Assembly (NCBI GenBank): GCA_016720935.1
Contig: JADKJP010000007.1
Location: 744,001 to 808,000, forward strand
DNA length: 64,000 bases
Direction: 5' to 3'
Source of the DNA: Bacteroidota bacterium
GTDB taxonomy: Bacteria > Bacteroidota > Bacteroidia > AKYH767-A > 2013-40CM-41-45
The notes beneath the pieces are model-generated. The model made no database searches. It was not told the origin of the DNA and worked only from the letters and a program-made list of their open reading frames with translations. The first letter of the stretch is position 1. Each line of letters opens with the position of its first letter. The translations under genes and the position numbers were made by a program. Of the stretch, positions 16,432-26,148 are shown piece by piece.

Positions 16432-19400
16432 TTATTGTTTCAGGAATTCAAGGGTAGTTGATGACTTATTCGTCGTCAGGCGGACAAAATATACTCCTGG
16501 TGCATAATCATTAAGCAAGACTTTTTCCTTATGTGTACCCGGATGCGTTTTGCATTCTTTTGATTGCATCAAGCGACCATCCACACTATAAATTTGTAAG
16601 ACTACTGTATGAGCACTTGTCATACCCCAGCTTACAGTTATCTCGTGTGAGCCAGGGTTAGGGTAAATATTCACGGAAAGAAGTTCATCTGTCTTTTCGA
16701 TGCCGGTGATGACATGTACAAACACAGAATCAGTAGCAGTACATTGGTTAGAATCAGTAACTACTACAGTGTACACATTTTCAGTATTGACACTTATTTG
16801 CCGGGTAGTTTCCGAAGTCGACCACAAGTAGGAATCAAAGCCTGCTCCTGCATCGAGTGTCGTAAATTGTCCTGACAAAACATCCACAGTATCCGCACCA
16901 AGGTTGAGTGTTGGTGGTGTGAATACGAATGCATCAACAGCTACAGCATTGCTTGGACAGAATGTTCCGGCTACAGCATAATAGGTTGTGGATGTAGTGA
17001 GCACCGGAGTCACAAAACTATTTCCTGTGGCAAGGATAGTTCCCCCGCTTGCCTGATCATACCATGAAACCGGATCAGATGCAGTTGCAAACAAAGTAAC
17101 TGAACCGCTTCCGCATACTTGTCCGGATGAAACAACAGGATCCGCACTTACAACGTTAATGATAGCCTGAGCAGGTGTACGCGTACTCCTGCAAAGTGAA
17201 CCTGTTTCAGCATAATAGGTTGTAGAAGCAGAAATGAAAGGAGTCACAAATGAAGAGCCTGTTCCGATTTGAGTTCCACCGGAAATTGCATCAAACCAGA
17301 AGATCGAATCTGTGGCAAAAGCATTCAGGGTGAGAATACCGGGACCACAGCGGGAATCATCTGTCGTAGATGGAGCAATTGGCAATGGATTTACAACGGC
17401 ATTTACAGGAACACGAGCACTGTTACAACCCAATCCTGCATCAGCATAGAAAATAGTTGTTGCAGAAATGGAAGGTGTAATGAATGTAAAACCTGTACCA
17501 AGCAGATTTCCTCCGGAAGCTGCATCATACCAATTTACCTGAAGTGAAGCGGTTGCACTCAGATTTACAGTACCCGGACCGCAACGATCTCCATCCAATA
17601 CTACAGGCGTGGCAGGAACGGTATCAATCAAAGCCTGCACGAGAACCCTTGTGCTGCGACAGATATCGCCGGTCTCCACATAATAAGTAGTATCTGCAAT
17701 AAGTGCAGGTGTCGTAAATGTACTTCCTGTTCCAATGAGATTTCCTCCGCTTGGTTGATCATACCAATAAATAGTCTCCGGTGAAGAAGCATTCAAAACT
17801 ATCACTCCGGGTCCGCAGCGGGAAACATCGGATGCAACAGGAGATCCAGGGATAGCTGAAATAATAGCCTGAACAGGTATCCTGACACTTCTGCAACCGT
17901 CTCCTGCTTCCGCATAATATACAGTAGTATTTGTCAGAACAGGTGTATTGTAAGTAGTTCCGGAAGCAAGAAGATTACCGCCGATAGATGCATCAAACCA
18001 AAAGATACTGTCGGCAGAGGCAGCTGTAAGTGTAACACTGCCATCACCGCAACGGGAAACATCGTTGGCTACAGGAGCTGCCGGGAGGGCGTTTACAATT
18101 GCCTGTACTGCGACACGACTGCTATTGCAACCTGTTCCTGCTTCAACATAATAAGTTGTAGTTGCGCTTATCACCGGAGTAATGAAAGTAATTCCGGTAT
18201 CGAGTAACACGCCTCCGCTGGCAGTACTATACCAGTTCAAACGATCCGTTGAATTCGCGGAAATCAAAACAGATCCTGTACCACAACGAGCACCGTCGAT
18301 TGCAACAGGAGCTGCAGGTGGAGAAGTAATAACCGCCTGCACAGCAACTCTTGCACTTCTGCAAACATCACCGGCTTCAAGATAATAAGTTGTGGTTGTA
18401 CTGATGCTTGGCGTTGTAAATGAATTACCTGTATTCAGAAGAGTTCCTCCGCTTGGCGCACTGTACCAGTAAACCGTTTCAGGCGAAGTTGCGGTAAGTG
18501 TGACTGTCCCTGAATTACAACGTGAAACATTGGATGTTACCGGAGGTGATGGAATTGAATTCACTATCGCGTTCACTGAAATACGATTGCTTCTGCAGGT
18601 ATTTCCGGTCTCTACATAATATGTTGTTGTTGCTGAAATCGATGGTGTATTATAAGTGGTTCCTGTGCCAAGCAAGGTTCCTCCGCTTGGGGCATTATAC
18701 CAATAAATCTGTTCAGGAGAAGTTGCAGATAAAGCGACTGAACCGCTTCCACAACGGGAAGCATCATTACTTACAGGTGGAGATGGAATTGGAGCAATAA
18801 TTGCCTGCACTGCGGTTCGAGTTGCGCTCCGGCAGGTATTGCCGGCTTCAGAATAATAGGTTGTTGTTACAGTCAGCACCGGACTTGTATACGAACTTGC
18901 CGTCGCTAACAAAGTTCCACCGCTGGCAGCATCGTACCAGTAAATTTGTTCTGTAGAAGTAGCTGTTAAAGTAACTGTTCCTGAACCACAACGGGACACG
19001 TTTGAACTTGAAGGAGCGGCTGGTACTGGATTGATGATCGCCTGAATAGGAGTTCTTGTCGCACTCCGGCAGGTATTTCCGGCTTCAGCATAATAAGTAG
19101 TAGTGGCAGAAATGGAAGGTGTAGTATAAGAAGCAGCTGTTGCAAGTAATGTTCCTCCGGTAGCAGCACTATACCAATAGATTTGTTCCGTTGATGATGC
19201 AGACAGTGTAACTGTTCCGGTACCACAACGGGAAACGTTTGAACCTGCAGGAGCAGCAGGAAGAGGATCGATGATTGCCTGAACGGCTGTTCGTGTGAGA
19301 CTCTGACAACCACTTCCCGCTTCCGCATAATAAGTTGTAGTTGTACTTATTGATGGAGTCGTATATGAACTTCCAACAAAAAGAGCTGACCCGCCACTTG

Positions 19401-22400
19401 CAGAACTAAACCATGTAATTTGTTCCGGAGAACTTGCACTTAAAACAACTGTTCCGGTACCGCAACGTGAACTGTTGGATGCAGTTGGCGCAGCAGGAGC
19501 CGTAGTGATGATTGCATCTACTGCAATCCTTGCACTCCGGCAATTATTACCTGTTTCCACATAATATGTAGTAGTAGAACTAAGCGAAGGTGTTGTATAG
19601 GAAGCAGCTGTTGCAAGTAAAGTTCCTCCGCTGGCTGCGGAATACCAGTAAATTGTTTCAGTAGAAGTTGCAGATAATGTTATTACACCCGGACCGCATC
19701 TTGAAACATCAGAAGCTACCGGAGCATTCGGAATCGGATCTATGATCGCCTGTACAGCGGTTCGTGTAGCACTTCGGCAGGTGTTTCCGGCTTCAGCGTA
19801 ATATGTGGTTGTAGTACTGATGGAAGGTGTAGTATACGAACTGTTCGTCGCCAACAATGTACCTCCGCTTGCCGCGCTATACCAATATACCTGTTCAGAT
19901 GAGGAAGCAGTAAGAACAACAGTTCCTGTTCCGCATCTGGAGACATTGGAAGATGATGGTGCTGCGGGAAGCGGATTAATGATGGCCTGTACCGCTGTTC
20001 TGGTAACACTTACACAACCATTGTTTGATTCCGCATAATAAGTAGTGGTTGAAGAAATAGAAGGCGTTGTATATGATGTTCCGCTACCCAGAAGGGTTCC
20101 GCCGGATGAAGCCGAATACCAGTTAATCGTTGCAGTTGAAGAAGCTGTGAGAACCACAGTTCCTGTTCCACATCTTGAAACATTGGATGCCGTTGGTGCG
20201 GCAGGTGCGCTGTTCACAATTGCCTGCACCGGAATTCTGGCGCTGCGACAATTGTTTCCGGTCTCAACGTAATAGGTTGTAGTGACTGCGATGGACGGTG
20301 TCGAATAAGAAGCACCTGTCCCCAACAATGTTCCACCACTTGCAGCGCTGTACCAATATATTGTTTCAGTAGATGTAGCTGTAAATGTTACGCTACCACT
20401 TCCGCAACGAGCAACATCAGATGCGGTGGGTGCAGCCGGAATAGGATCGATGATCGCCTGAACAGCAGTACGGGTGGCGCTTCTGCAGGTATTTCCTGCT
20501 TCAGCATAATAGGTTGTTGTGGTGCTGATGGAAGGTGTGGTATAACTGCTGTTAGTAGCCAGAAGTGTTCCTCCACTCGCCGCGCTGTACCAGTATACCT
20601 GTTCAGATGAAGTTGCAGTAAGCACTACTGTTCCGGTTCCACAGCGGGAGACATTGGAAGATGATGGTGCGGCAGGAATAGGATTAATGATGGCTTGAAC
20701 TGCTGTTCTGGTAGCACTGGCACATCCATTATTCGCTTCCGCATAGTAGGTTGTAGTTGCGGAAATAGACGGAGTTGTATAAGAACTGCCGGTTCCAAGC
20801 AAGGTACCTCCTGTCGCAGCCGAATACCATGAAATTGTAGCGGCTGAAGTAGCTGAAAGTCCTACCGTTCCCGGACCACACCTTGAGACATTAGATGCTG
20901 TGGGTGCAGCAGGAGCAGAATTTACAATGGCTTGCACGGAAATACGGGCACTCCTGCAGTTATTTCCGGCTTCCACATAATAAGTAGTGCTGGAACTGAT
21001 TGAAGGTGTTGTATAAGAAGGGCCTGTAGCAAGCAAAGTTCCTCCGCTGGCAGCGCTGTACCAATAAATAGTTTCCGGAGATGTTGCCGTCAGGGTAACT
21101 GTACCTGTTCCACAACGTGAAACGTTAGAAGAGGTCGGTGCGGAAGGACCTGTATTTACAATGGCCTGAACCGGAGTTCTGGAAGGACTTTTACAAGTAG
21201 TTCCTGCCTCAGCATAATAGGTTGTTGTTACAGATATAACCGGTGTAGTAAACTGATCCCCTGTAAATAAAAGGTTGCCACTAACAGCAGCATCGAACCA
21301 TGTGATCAACTCAGGTGAAACTGCTGAAAGTGTAACGGTACCCGGACCGCAACGTGAAACATCTGTGGCTGTAGGGGCAGCCGGTATTGAATTGACAGCA
21401 GCCTGAACTGCGGTTCGTGAACTCCGACAGGTATAACCTGCCTCTGCATAATATGTTGTACTTGCATTCAGGAATGGTGTGTCGAAAATTGAACCTGTGT
21501 ACAATAAATTTCCACCGCTTGAAGCATCGTACCAATACACCTGCTCAGTTGAAGTTGCAGAAACCGTTACAATGCCCGGACCACAGCTGAAGCCATCGGT
21601 ACCTACCGGAGCTGACAAAACAGGATTGACAATCGCGATAGCCATGACACGTGCACTTGGACAGCCGGAATTCGCTTCCGCGTAAAAAGTATCTGTTACT
21701 GCCAGTGATGGAGTGGTGAATGAAAGTCCGGTTCCCAATACCAATCCGCCGGATACACGGTTGTACCAGGAAACCGGTGCGGAAGAAATAGCGGTCAATA
21801 CGACTGTACCGTTTCCACATCTTGAATTATCACTCACTACAGGATCCGCAGTGGAATTGATTATTACATGTGCTTCAATTCTTGGGCTGGGACAAACGCT
21901 TCCGGCTTCAACATAAAACACTGTATCTGTGGAAATATAATTGGTAACAAAGCTTCCGCCCGTTTCAAGCAATCCACCACCCTGTGGCGCATTGTACCAA
22001 TGCATGGTCGCTGTATCCGTTGCAGTAAGTGTAGCAACACCCGGCCCGCAAAGTGTGACATCACTTGTCACCGGTGCTGCTGTTTGTTGTAAGATCTGAG
22101 CAATTGCAGAAACAGCACTGGAAGGACAGATCCGACTTGTCTTTGCATAATAAGTCGTGGTAGCTGATAAATTTGGAGTAATTAAGGTATCTCCAAATCC
22201 GAGCAGGTTCCCGTTCGGGGCATCATACCAGAAGATCGTATCGGAAGATGTAGCTGTAAGCGTGAGACTTCCTGCACCACAACGCCAGTTAGAGGTCGTA
22301 ACAGGATCAGGACTTTGAGAAACAACGGTAACAATGATAGGATCTGATACAACAGAACATCCCAAAGAACTAACGACTACCGTATATGTACCACCCTGTA

Positions 22401-25400
22401 TCGCAGTATAACTGGAGGAGGTTGCACCAACAATAGTTGTATTGTTCCTCTTCCACTGATAAGTATACCCGGGATCTGTTGTAGAAGATAAAACCACATT
22501 TCCGCCATTGCAGAAAGTCGTATTGCCGGTTACTGAAACAGGTACCGACAACAATGAACTGTAGGCCCGTCCTGGAGAACCTCCGATACATCCTGCAAAC
22601 CAATTGTTCCCATCATTCAGGTCTCCGTTTACATTTAATAATTCACAAGTATACCCGCCACCATCCGGTGTGAGTGGCCATGGCGCCAAATCAGAATAGA
22701 AGAAATTCAGATAAAGATTCCCGTTATAATCGAACAACCTGACTTCATCTCCACCATTGCCGTAATTAAAACCAAGTTGACCAATGCGATTGGATACAGT
22801 AGGAAATTGCGATTTGAATTTAACACTATCTTCCACTACCACCAGATATGCACCAGCAGCCAGCACTGTTCCTGTTGGAAAATGAAACATATGATTGTCG
22901 GCACCATCACTCAATACCCAGCCGGAAAGATCAACGGCCTGTGATCCGAAATTCTTCAATTCGATCCAGTCTCCGGAATTCAGAGCGGAATCAGCATTAT
23001 AATTCAATTCGCTGATTGTAATCTTAGGCACCGCAGCAGAACCGGTAAAATATGCTGTGATAGCATCATTCGCAGTGAAATTATATGTTACTGCCTGGTT
23101 AGGATTGTTCGATGTAATTGTAACATTTGAACGCCAATGATCGAAGGTATAGCCCGGGTTCGGAATCGCGGTGATGGTTACCGGGTTTCCATTGAAATAC
23201 ACTCCTGACCATGGGTAAGAAGTAGGAATAATCGTACTGATTTCTATCCTGCCTGCTCCTGCCGGACTAACATTTAAAGTGAGTGTGACTTTTCCTGCAA
23301 GACTAAATCCAGTCTTGATATTATCACGCATTATAGTTGGACGTGCATTCACAAAACTGCTCACAGCATCAATATTTGTTTGCCATGTACTCATGTTATT
23401 TCCCCACTTTGCAAAATGCGCCGGCATATCCGGAGCCATAGAATCCTGGAACTGATGAATGACATCGTCAATGTTCGCAGGCAGGTAATTTGTATTTATA
23501 AGGTCAGCATATCGGTTAATAAAATAACGTTTGAACGTTGGGTTGTTCAACATCGCATCAAACATCTCTGAAGAATGACTGAATGCTGCCGGATTTCTTG
23601 CAATTGCAAGCCGGTTGTCATTCACACTACCCTGCAATCCAAATCCAAAATCTGTATCGTACAACATGTATCTCCATTTTGAACCGGTTGCATTCGGTCT
23701 CCACAATTTGATATTATTCGTCCAGTCACCAATCCAGTCACCATTGTTATAATAGGTTTCAGCTATGAAGTAGTCGGCATAGTTTTTCAGATCCAGCACG
23801 CTGTTCATGTAATCATAGTATGCCTGAGTGGTCGGAGTCTGGGTGGTAGCATAATTGTACATGGTCCAGAAAGAAGCATCAGAGCCTTCTTTAACCGTCA
23901 TACTGCTTCCATCTTCTTTCAGATAATCAATCTGCTTTTTGCTTAAACCAAAATTATAATCCATCCAATTCTCATCATGGTTTTCATGGATTGTATACAC
24001 ACCCCAGAATTCACCATTTAAAAACATCACAGCAGGTTCGGCACCAAGATAACCGGACCATGTATTTTTCATGATACGTTCCATTAAAGCATCACGAAAA
24101 TGAACTTTATTCCAGTCTGTACCCGAGTTCCTTAAAACAATATCATCCATTTTATCGATGAATGGTTTGTCTGTAAAAAAAGGATAATTCACAGATGAAG
24201 TGCCATATTTATCTCCAAGTTTTATTTCAAAGCTCTTTTGAGCTTTGGCCCGGGAATAATTTCCATAAATACTAATATCCGCATCAAATCGGACAATTCG
24301 AATTTTGTCTTTATCGTAGTACTCAATTGTTGCGGGCTTTTCCCAGTCTTGCCAGAAATTCGCACCGAAATAGGGAGAAGTTGTACTCGCATTTGGACCC
24401 ATGACATATATGCCGGTATTATAATCCCAGAGATTCAGGGAATCCGTTGTAATTGAAAAGACCGGTAAGTGTACTGACTCGCTGATGAAATATGTATTTG
24501 TAACAACCGGACTGGGCAAATAACCTGATGCGAAAACTTTTGCCCGAATTGTTTTGGTACTTGAAATCGAAATGGCTCCTGAATACAATGGTGAAGAGGT
24601 TGTAGGTTCATCACCATTCGTAGAATAACGGATAGATCCTCCGGGTGTAGTTGTACTCAATGTGAGTGTTCGTGTAGAAGTATAAAACCCTCCGGAAACA
24701 GAAAACACCGGAATGGATGCATACCCATTTGAACACGTTGACGAATTATTTGAAGTGTTTGGAGTTGGTGTACCAAATAAACACCAGCTTCCTGAACCAT
24801 CCGGTTTTCTTCCATACGAGTTATTACTGCTCATGGAAGGGTACGTCTTTTCATCAATGCGAGTTCCGGAAGGGTTACTGAGATAAACAGTCTCTCCTGT
24901 TCTGGCAAGTTTAAAATGCGCATTGTAATAATCGGAAACAGGTGGGTGAAACCAGGACGGTATGGCAGAGAATGTTGTACCGGTTCCTTTCATCCCAAAA
25001 AACAAATACGGTATAGATGACAAATCGGTTGATGAAGAGGTCACATTATGCGTTTCCACTGCAAATACATTCGTCCCATTTCGAAGTACTGTTTTTAAGA
25101 ATACAGGATCAATAAAAACAGAATCGATCGGCAGGCCCTGGTAATTATTTGCTTCATGCGAACTCAATGCAAGATCATTCCAGTTAGGTCTTGTGCCTGC
25201 AACACCGAGGTTTGCTCTGGAAATTTCTACACCATTGAGGTATGCAACAAATCCGTCATCGTAATCCATCATGAAGACCGCTTTCAGAATTTGTGAGGTA
25301 TCCGGAATGTTGAATGACTTTCGCATCATCACAGATGTACCAACAGCAACTGTTGTTCCATCATCGCTATCGCCAAAACCAATTCCACCATTACCTGTAG

Positions 25401-25818
25401 ACATGGTCGCTTCATTAAAGGAAATATTTCTCCAGTTGGTATCGAGTCCTGCACTACCACTTGCATATCTCCAGGAGGAAAGCGCGTTAACAGCCATCTC
25501 CCAATGATTAACAATTACCGAACTTGTCGAATCGGAAGCAAACACAATGATCCGCCCGCCTGCACTGATAGTCTGTGATGGAAATGTAAATCGGTAAGGC
25601 TGAAGTGTATCATCAGTCAAACCATAACCTGACAAATTCACGGTGGTACCACCGGCATTATACAATTCGATCCAGTCATCGTATTGCCCGTTCGAATTCA
25701 GGATTACTGAAATATTCGAAGGACATATTTCATTGATTACAATTTGTGAAAAGGAAAATCTGACATTGCAAATAACCAAAAGGAGCAATGTTAATAGTGC
25801 TTTTAAAAGTGTTTTCAT
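16432..25818 (-). CDS. Giant T9SS-exported protein: lamin-tail, CotH kinase and 23 Ig-like repeats
   Basis: About 3128 residues from the ATG chosen here (15 codons inside the longest frame) because MKTLLKALLTLLLLVICNV is a clean signal peptide. Order of parts: lamin-tail domain (starts IVINEICPSN), a galactose-binding-like region, a chitobiase C-terminal-like module (PGGSIRYSTNGDEPTT), a CotH-type kinase domain (DNA about 23380-24480; contains NYSRAKAQKSFEIKLGDKYG, RNSGTDWNKVHFRDALMER and YMLYDTDFGFG), an InlB-like beta module, a second lamin-tail domain (ITISELNYNADS), one Ig-like module, then 23 tandem Ig-like repeats of 78-79 residues, a final WSTSETTRQI module, and a T9SS type A sorting domain (VNIYPNPGSHEITVSW ... 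YAPGVYFVRL). Surface-exposed or secreted; substrate unknown. CotH proteins phosphorylate secreted proteins in spore formers; whether this one does is untested. Confidence 0.92.
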   Translation of the reverse strand: MKTLLKALLTLLLLVICNVRFSFSQIVINEICPSNISVILNSNGQYDDWIELYNAGGTTVNLSGYGLTDDTLQPYRFTFPSQTISAGGRIIVFASDSTSSVIVNHWEMAVNALSSWRYASGSAGLDTNWRNISFNEATMSTGNGGIGFGDSDDGTTVAVGTSVMMRKSFNIPDTSQILKAVFMMDYDDGFVAYLNGVEISRANLGVAGTRPNWNDLALSSHEANNYQGLPIDSVFIDPVFLKTVLRNGTNVFAVETHNVTSSSTDLSSIPYLFFGMKGTGTTFSAIPSWFHPPVSDYYNAHFKLARTGETVYLSNPSGTRIDEKTYPSMSSNNSYGRKPDGSGSWCLFGTPTPNTSNNSSTCSNGYASIPVFSVSGGFYTSTRTLTLSTTTPGGSIRYSTNGDEPTTSSPLYSGAISISSTKTIRAKVFASGYLPSPVVTNTYFISESVHLPVFSITTDSLNLWDYNTGIYVMGPNASTTSPYFGANFWQDWEKPATIEYYDKDKIRIVRFDADISIYGNYSRAKAQKSFEIKLGDKYGTSSVNYPFFTDKPFIDKMDDIVLRNSGTDWNKVHFRDALMERIMKNTWSGYLGAEPAVMFLNGEFWGVYTIHENHDENWMDYNFGLSKKQIDYLKEDGSSMTVKEGSDASFWTMYNYATTQTPTTQAYYDYMNSVLDLKNYADYFIAETYYNNGDWIGDWTNNIKLWRPNATGSKWRYMLYDTDFGFGLQGSVNDNRLAIARNPAAFSHSSEMFDAMLNNPTFKRYFINRYADLINTNYLPANIDDVIHQFQDSMAPDMPAHFAKWGNNMSTWQTNIDAVSSFVNARPTIMRDNIKTGFSLAGKVTLTLNVSPAGAGRIEISTIIPTSYPWSGVYFNGNPVTITAIPNPGYTFDHWRSNVTITSNNPNQAVTYNFTANDAITAYFTGSAAVPKITISELNYNADSALNSGDWIELKNFGSQAVDLSGWVLSDGADNHMFHFPTGTVLAAGAYLVVVEDSVKFKSQFPTVSNRIGQLGFNYGNGGDEVRLFDYNGNLYLNFFYSDLAPWPLTPDGGGYTCELLNVNGDLNDGNNWFAGCIGGSPGRAYSSLLSVPVSVTGNTTFCNGGNVVLSSTTDPGYTYQWKRNNTTIVGATSSSYTAIQGGTYTVVVSSLGCSVVSDPIIVTVVSQSPDPVTTSNWRCGAGSLTLTATSSDTIFWYDAPNGNLLGFGDTLITPNLSATTTYYAKTSRICPSSAVSAIAQILQQTAAPVTSDVTLCGPGVATLTATDTATMHWYNAPQGGGLLETGGSFVTNYISTDTVFYVEAGSVCPSPRIEAHVIINSTADPVVSDNSRCGNGTVVLTAISSAPVSWYNRVSGGLVLGTGLSFTTPSLAVTDTFYAEANSGCPSARVMAIAIVNPVLSAPVGTDGFSCGPGIVTVSATSTEQVYWYDASSGGNLLYTGSIFDTPFLNASTTYYAEAGYTCRSSRTAVQAAVNSIPAAPTATDVSRCGPGTVTLSAVSPELITWFDAAVSGNLLFTGDQFTTPVISVTTTYYAEAGTTCKSPSRTPVQAIVNTGPSAPTSSNVSRCGTGTVTLTATSPETIYWYSAASGGTLLATGPSYTTPSISSSTTYYVEAGNNCRSARISVQAIVNSAPAAPTASNVSRCGPGTVGLSATSAATISWYSAATGGTLLGTGSSYTTPSISATTTYYAEANNGCASATRTAVQAIINPIPAAPSSSNVSRCGTGTVVLTATSSEQVYWYSAASGGTLLATNSSYTTPSISTTTTYYAEAGNTCRSATRTAVQAIIDPIPAAPTASDVARCGSGSVTFTATSTETIYWYSAASGGTLLGTGASYSTPSIAVTTTYYVETGNNCRSARIPVQAIVNSAPAAPTASNVSRCGTGTVVLTASSTATINWYSASSGGTLLGSGTSYTTPSISSTTTYYAESNNGCVSVTRTAVQAIINPLPAAPSSSNVSRCGTGTVVLTASSSEQVYWYSAASGGTLLATNSSYTTPSISTTTTYYAEAGNTCRSATRTAVQAIIDPIPNAPVASDVSRCGPGVITLSATSTETIYWYSAASGGTLLATAASYTTPSLSSTTTYYVETGNNCRSARIAVDAIITTAPAAPTASNSSRCGTGTVVLSASSPEQITWFSSASGGSALFVGSSYTTPSISTTTTYYAEAGSGCQSLTRTAVQAIIDPLPAAPAGSNVSRCGTGTVTLSASSTEQIYWYSAATGGTLLATAASYTTPSISATTTYYAEAGNTCRSATRTPIQAIINPVPAAPSSSNVSRCGSGTVTLTATSTEQIYWYDAASGGTLLATASSYTSPVLTVTTTYYSEAGNTCRSATRTAVQAIIAPIPSPPVSNDASRCGSGSVALSATSPEQIYWYNAPSGGTLLGTGTTYNTPSISATTTYYVETGNTCRSNRISVNAIVNSIPSPPVTSNVSRCNSGTVTLTATSPETVYWYSAPSGGTLLNTGNSFTTPSISTTTTYYLEAGDVCRSARVAVQAVITSPPAAPVAIDGARCGTGSVLISANSTDRLNWYSTASGGVLLDTGITFITPVISATTTYYVEAGTGCNSSRVAVQAIVNALPAAPVANDVSRCGDGSVTLTAASADSIFWFDASIGGNLLASGTTYNTPVLTNTTVYYAEAGDGCRSVRIPVQAIISAIPGSPVASDVSRCGPGVIVLNASSPETIYWYDQPSGGNLIGTGSTFTTPALIADTTYYVETGDICRSTRVLVQALIDTVPATPVVLDGDRCGPGTVNLSATASLQVNWYDAASGGNLLGTGFTFITPSISATTIFYADAGLGCNSARVPVNAVVNPLPIAPSTTDDSRCGPGILTLNAFATDSIFWFDAISGGTQIGTGSSFVTPFISASTTYYAETGSLCRSTRTPAQAIINVVSADPVVSSGQVCGSGSVTLFATASDPVSWYDQASGGTILATGNSFVTPVLTTSTTYYAVAGTFCPSNAVAVDAFVFTPPTLNLGADTVDVLSGQFTTLDAGAGFDSYLWSTSETTRQISVNTENVYTVVVTDSNQCTATDSVFVHVITGIEKTDELLSVNIYPNPGSHEITVSWGMTSAHTVVLQIYSVDGRLMQSKECKTHPGTHKEKVLLNDYAPGVYFVRLTTNKSSTTLEFLKQ
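16916..22312 (-). repeat. Array of 23 tandem 234-237 bp repeats encoding CHU-type Ig-like domains
   Basis: Each unit encodes a 78-79 residue domain of the form sxxxRCGxGtvtLtAts...iyWYsaasGGtLL...yxTPsisxtTtYYaEagnxCrs...vqAIv, with two cysteines placed to form one disulfide. Counting the RCG motifs gives 23 copies (the second, fourth and last have LCG, SCG and VCG). Central copies 6-15 are the most alike; the edges are more divergent, the usual pattern of an array that grows from its middle. Copies 8 and 11 differ by one residue in 79. Confidence 0.92.
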
Positions 25819-26148
25819 TTTAGGGGTGGAATAATTATAAAACCACAATTGAACAGGCATCAATTGCCTTGCGAAAATACAAAATCTGACGCTTTTTACC
25901 CATAAATGTTGACCAACGTACTAAAATCCTTGGCGAAAATTTCGTTTGTCAGAAGTCCTGAAGCCCTCACTGGAAGCCGATTTTCAAACACTTAGGATGC
26001 TACCAGGAAATCGGTTACCTTCATTTTAGTTAAAAAAAATAGTTACCAACAGTGTTAATAACCTGGACCATAAATTTGACCGGAGAATGAACTGAAAATC
26101 CTTTAGAAAAATGCGGAAATCACATTAATCAAAGGTTGATAAATGTCA
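25819..26148. other. Intergenic region between two T9SS cargo genes
   Basis: AT-rich. Apart from the terminator-like hairpin near 26042-26062 and presumably the promoter of the leftward CotH gene, no gene or recognisable element was seen. Confidence 0.5.
26030..26062 (-). terminator. Probable terminator of the propeller-like T9SS cargo gene
   Basis: GTTA-cc-AACA (26042-26051) pairs with TGTT-aa-TAAC (26053-26062), leaving one internal mismatch bubble; on the minus strand an uninterrupted T-run follows. Confidence 0.42.

Noticed and set aside
16916..22312. Regular repeats as a possible CRISPR array
   Set aside because: Units of 234-237 bases are in frame inside a coding gene and have no spacer structure.
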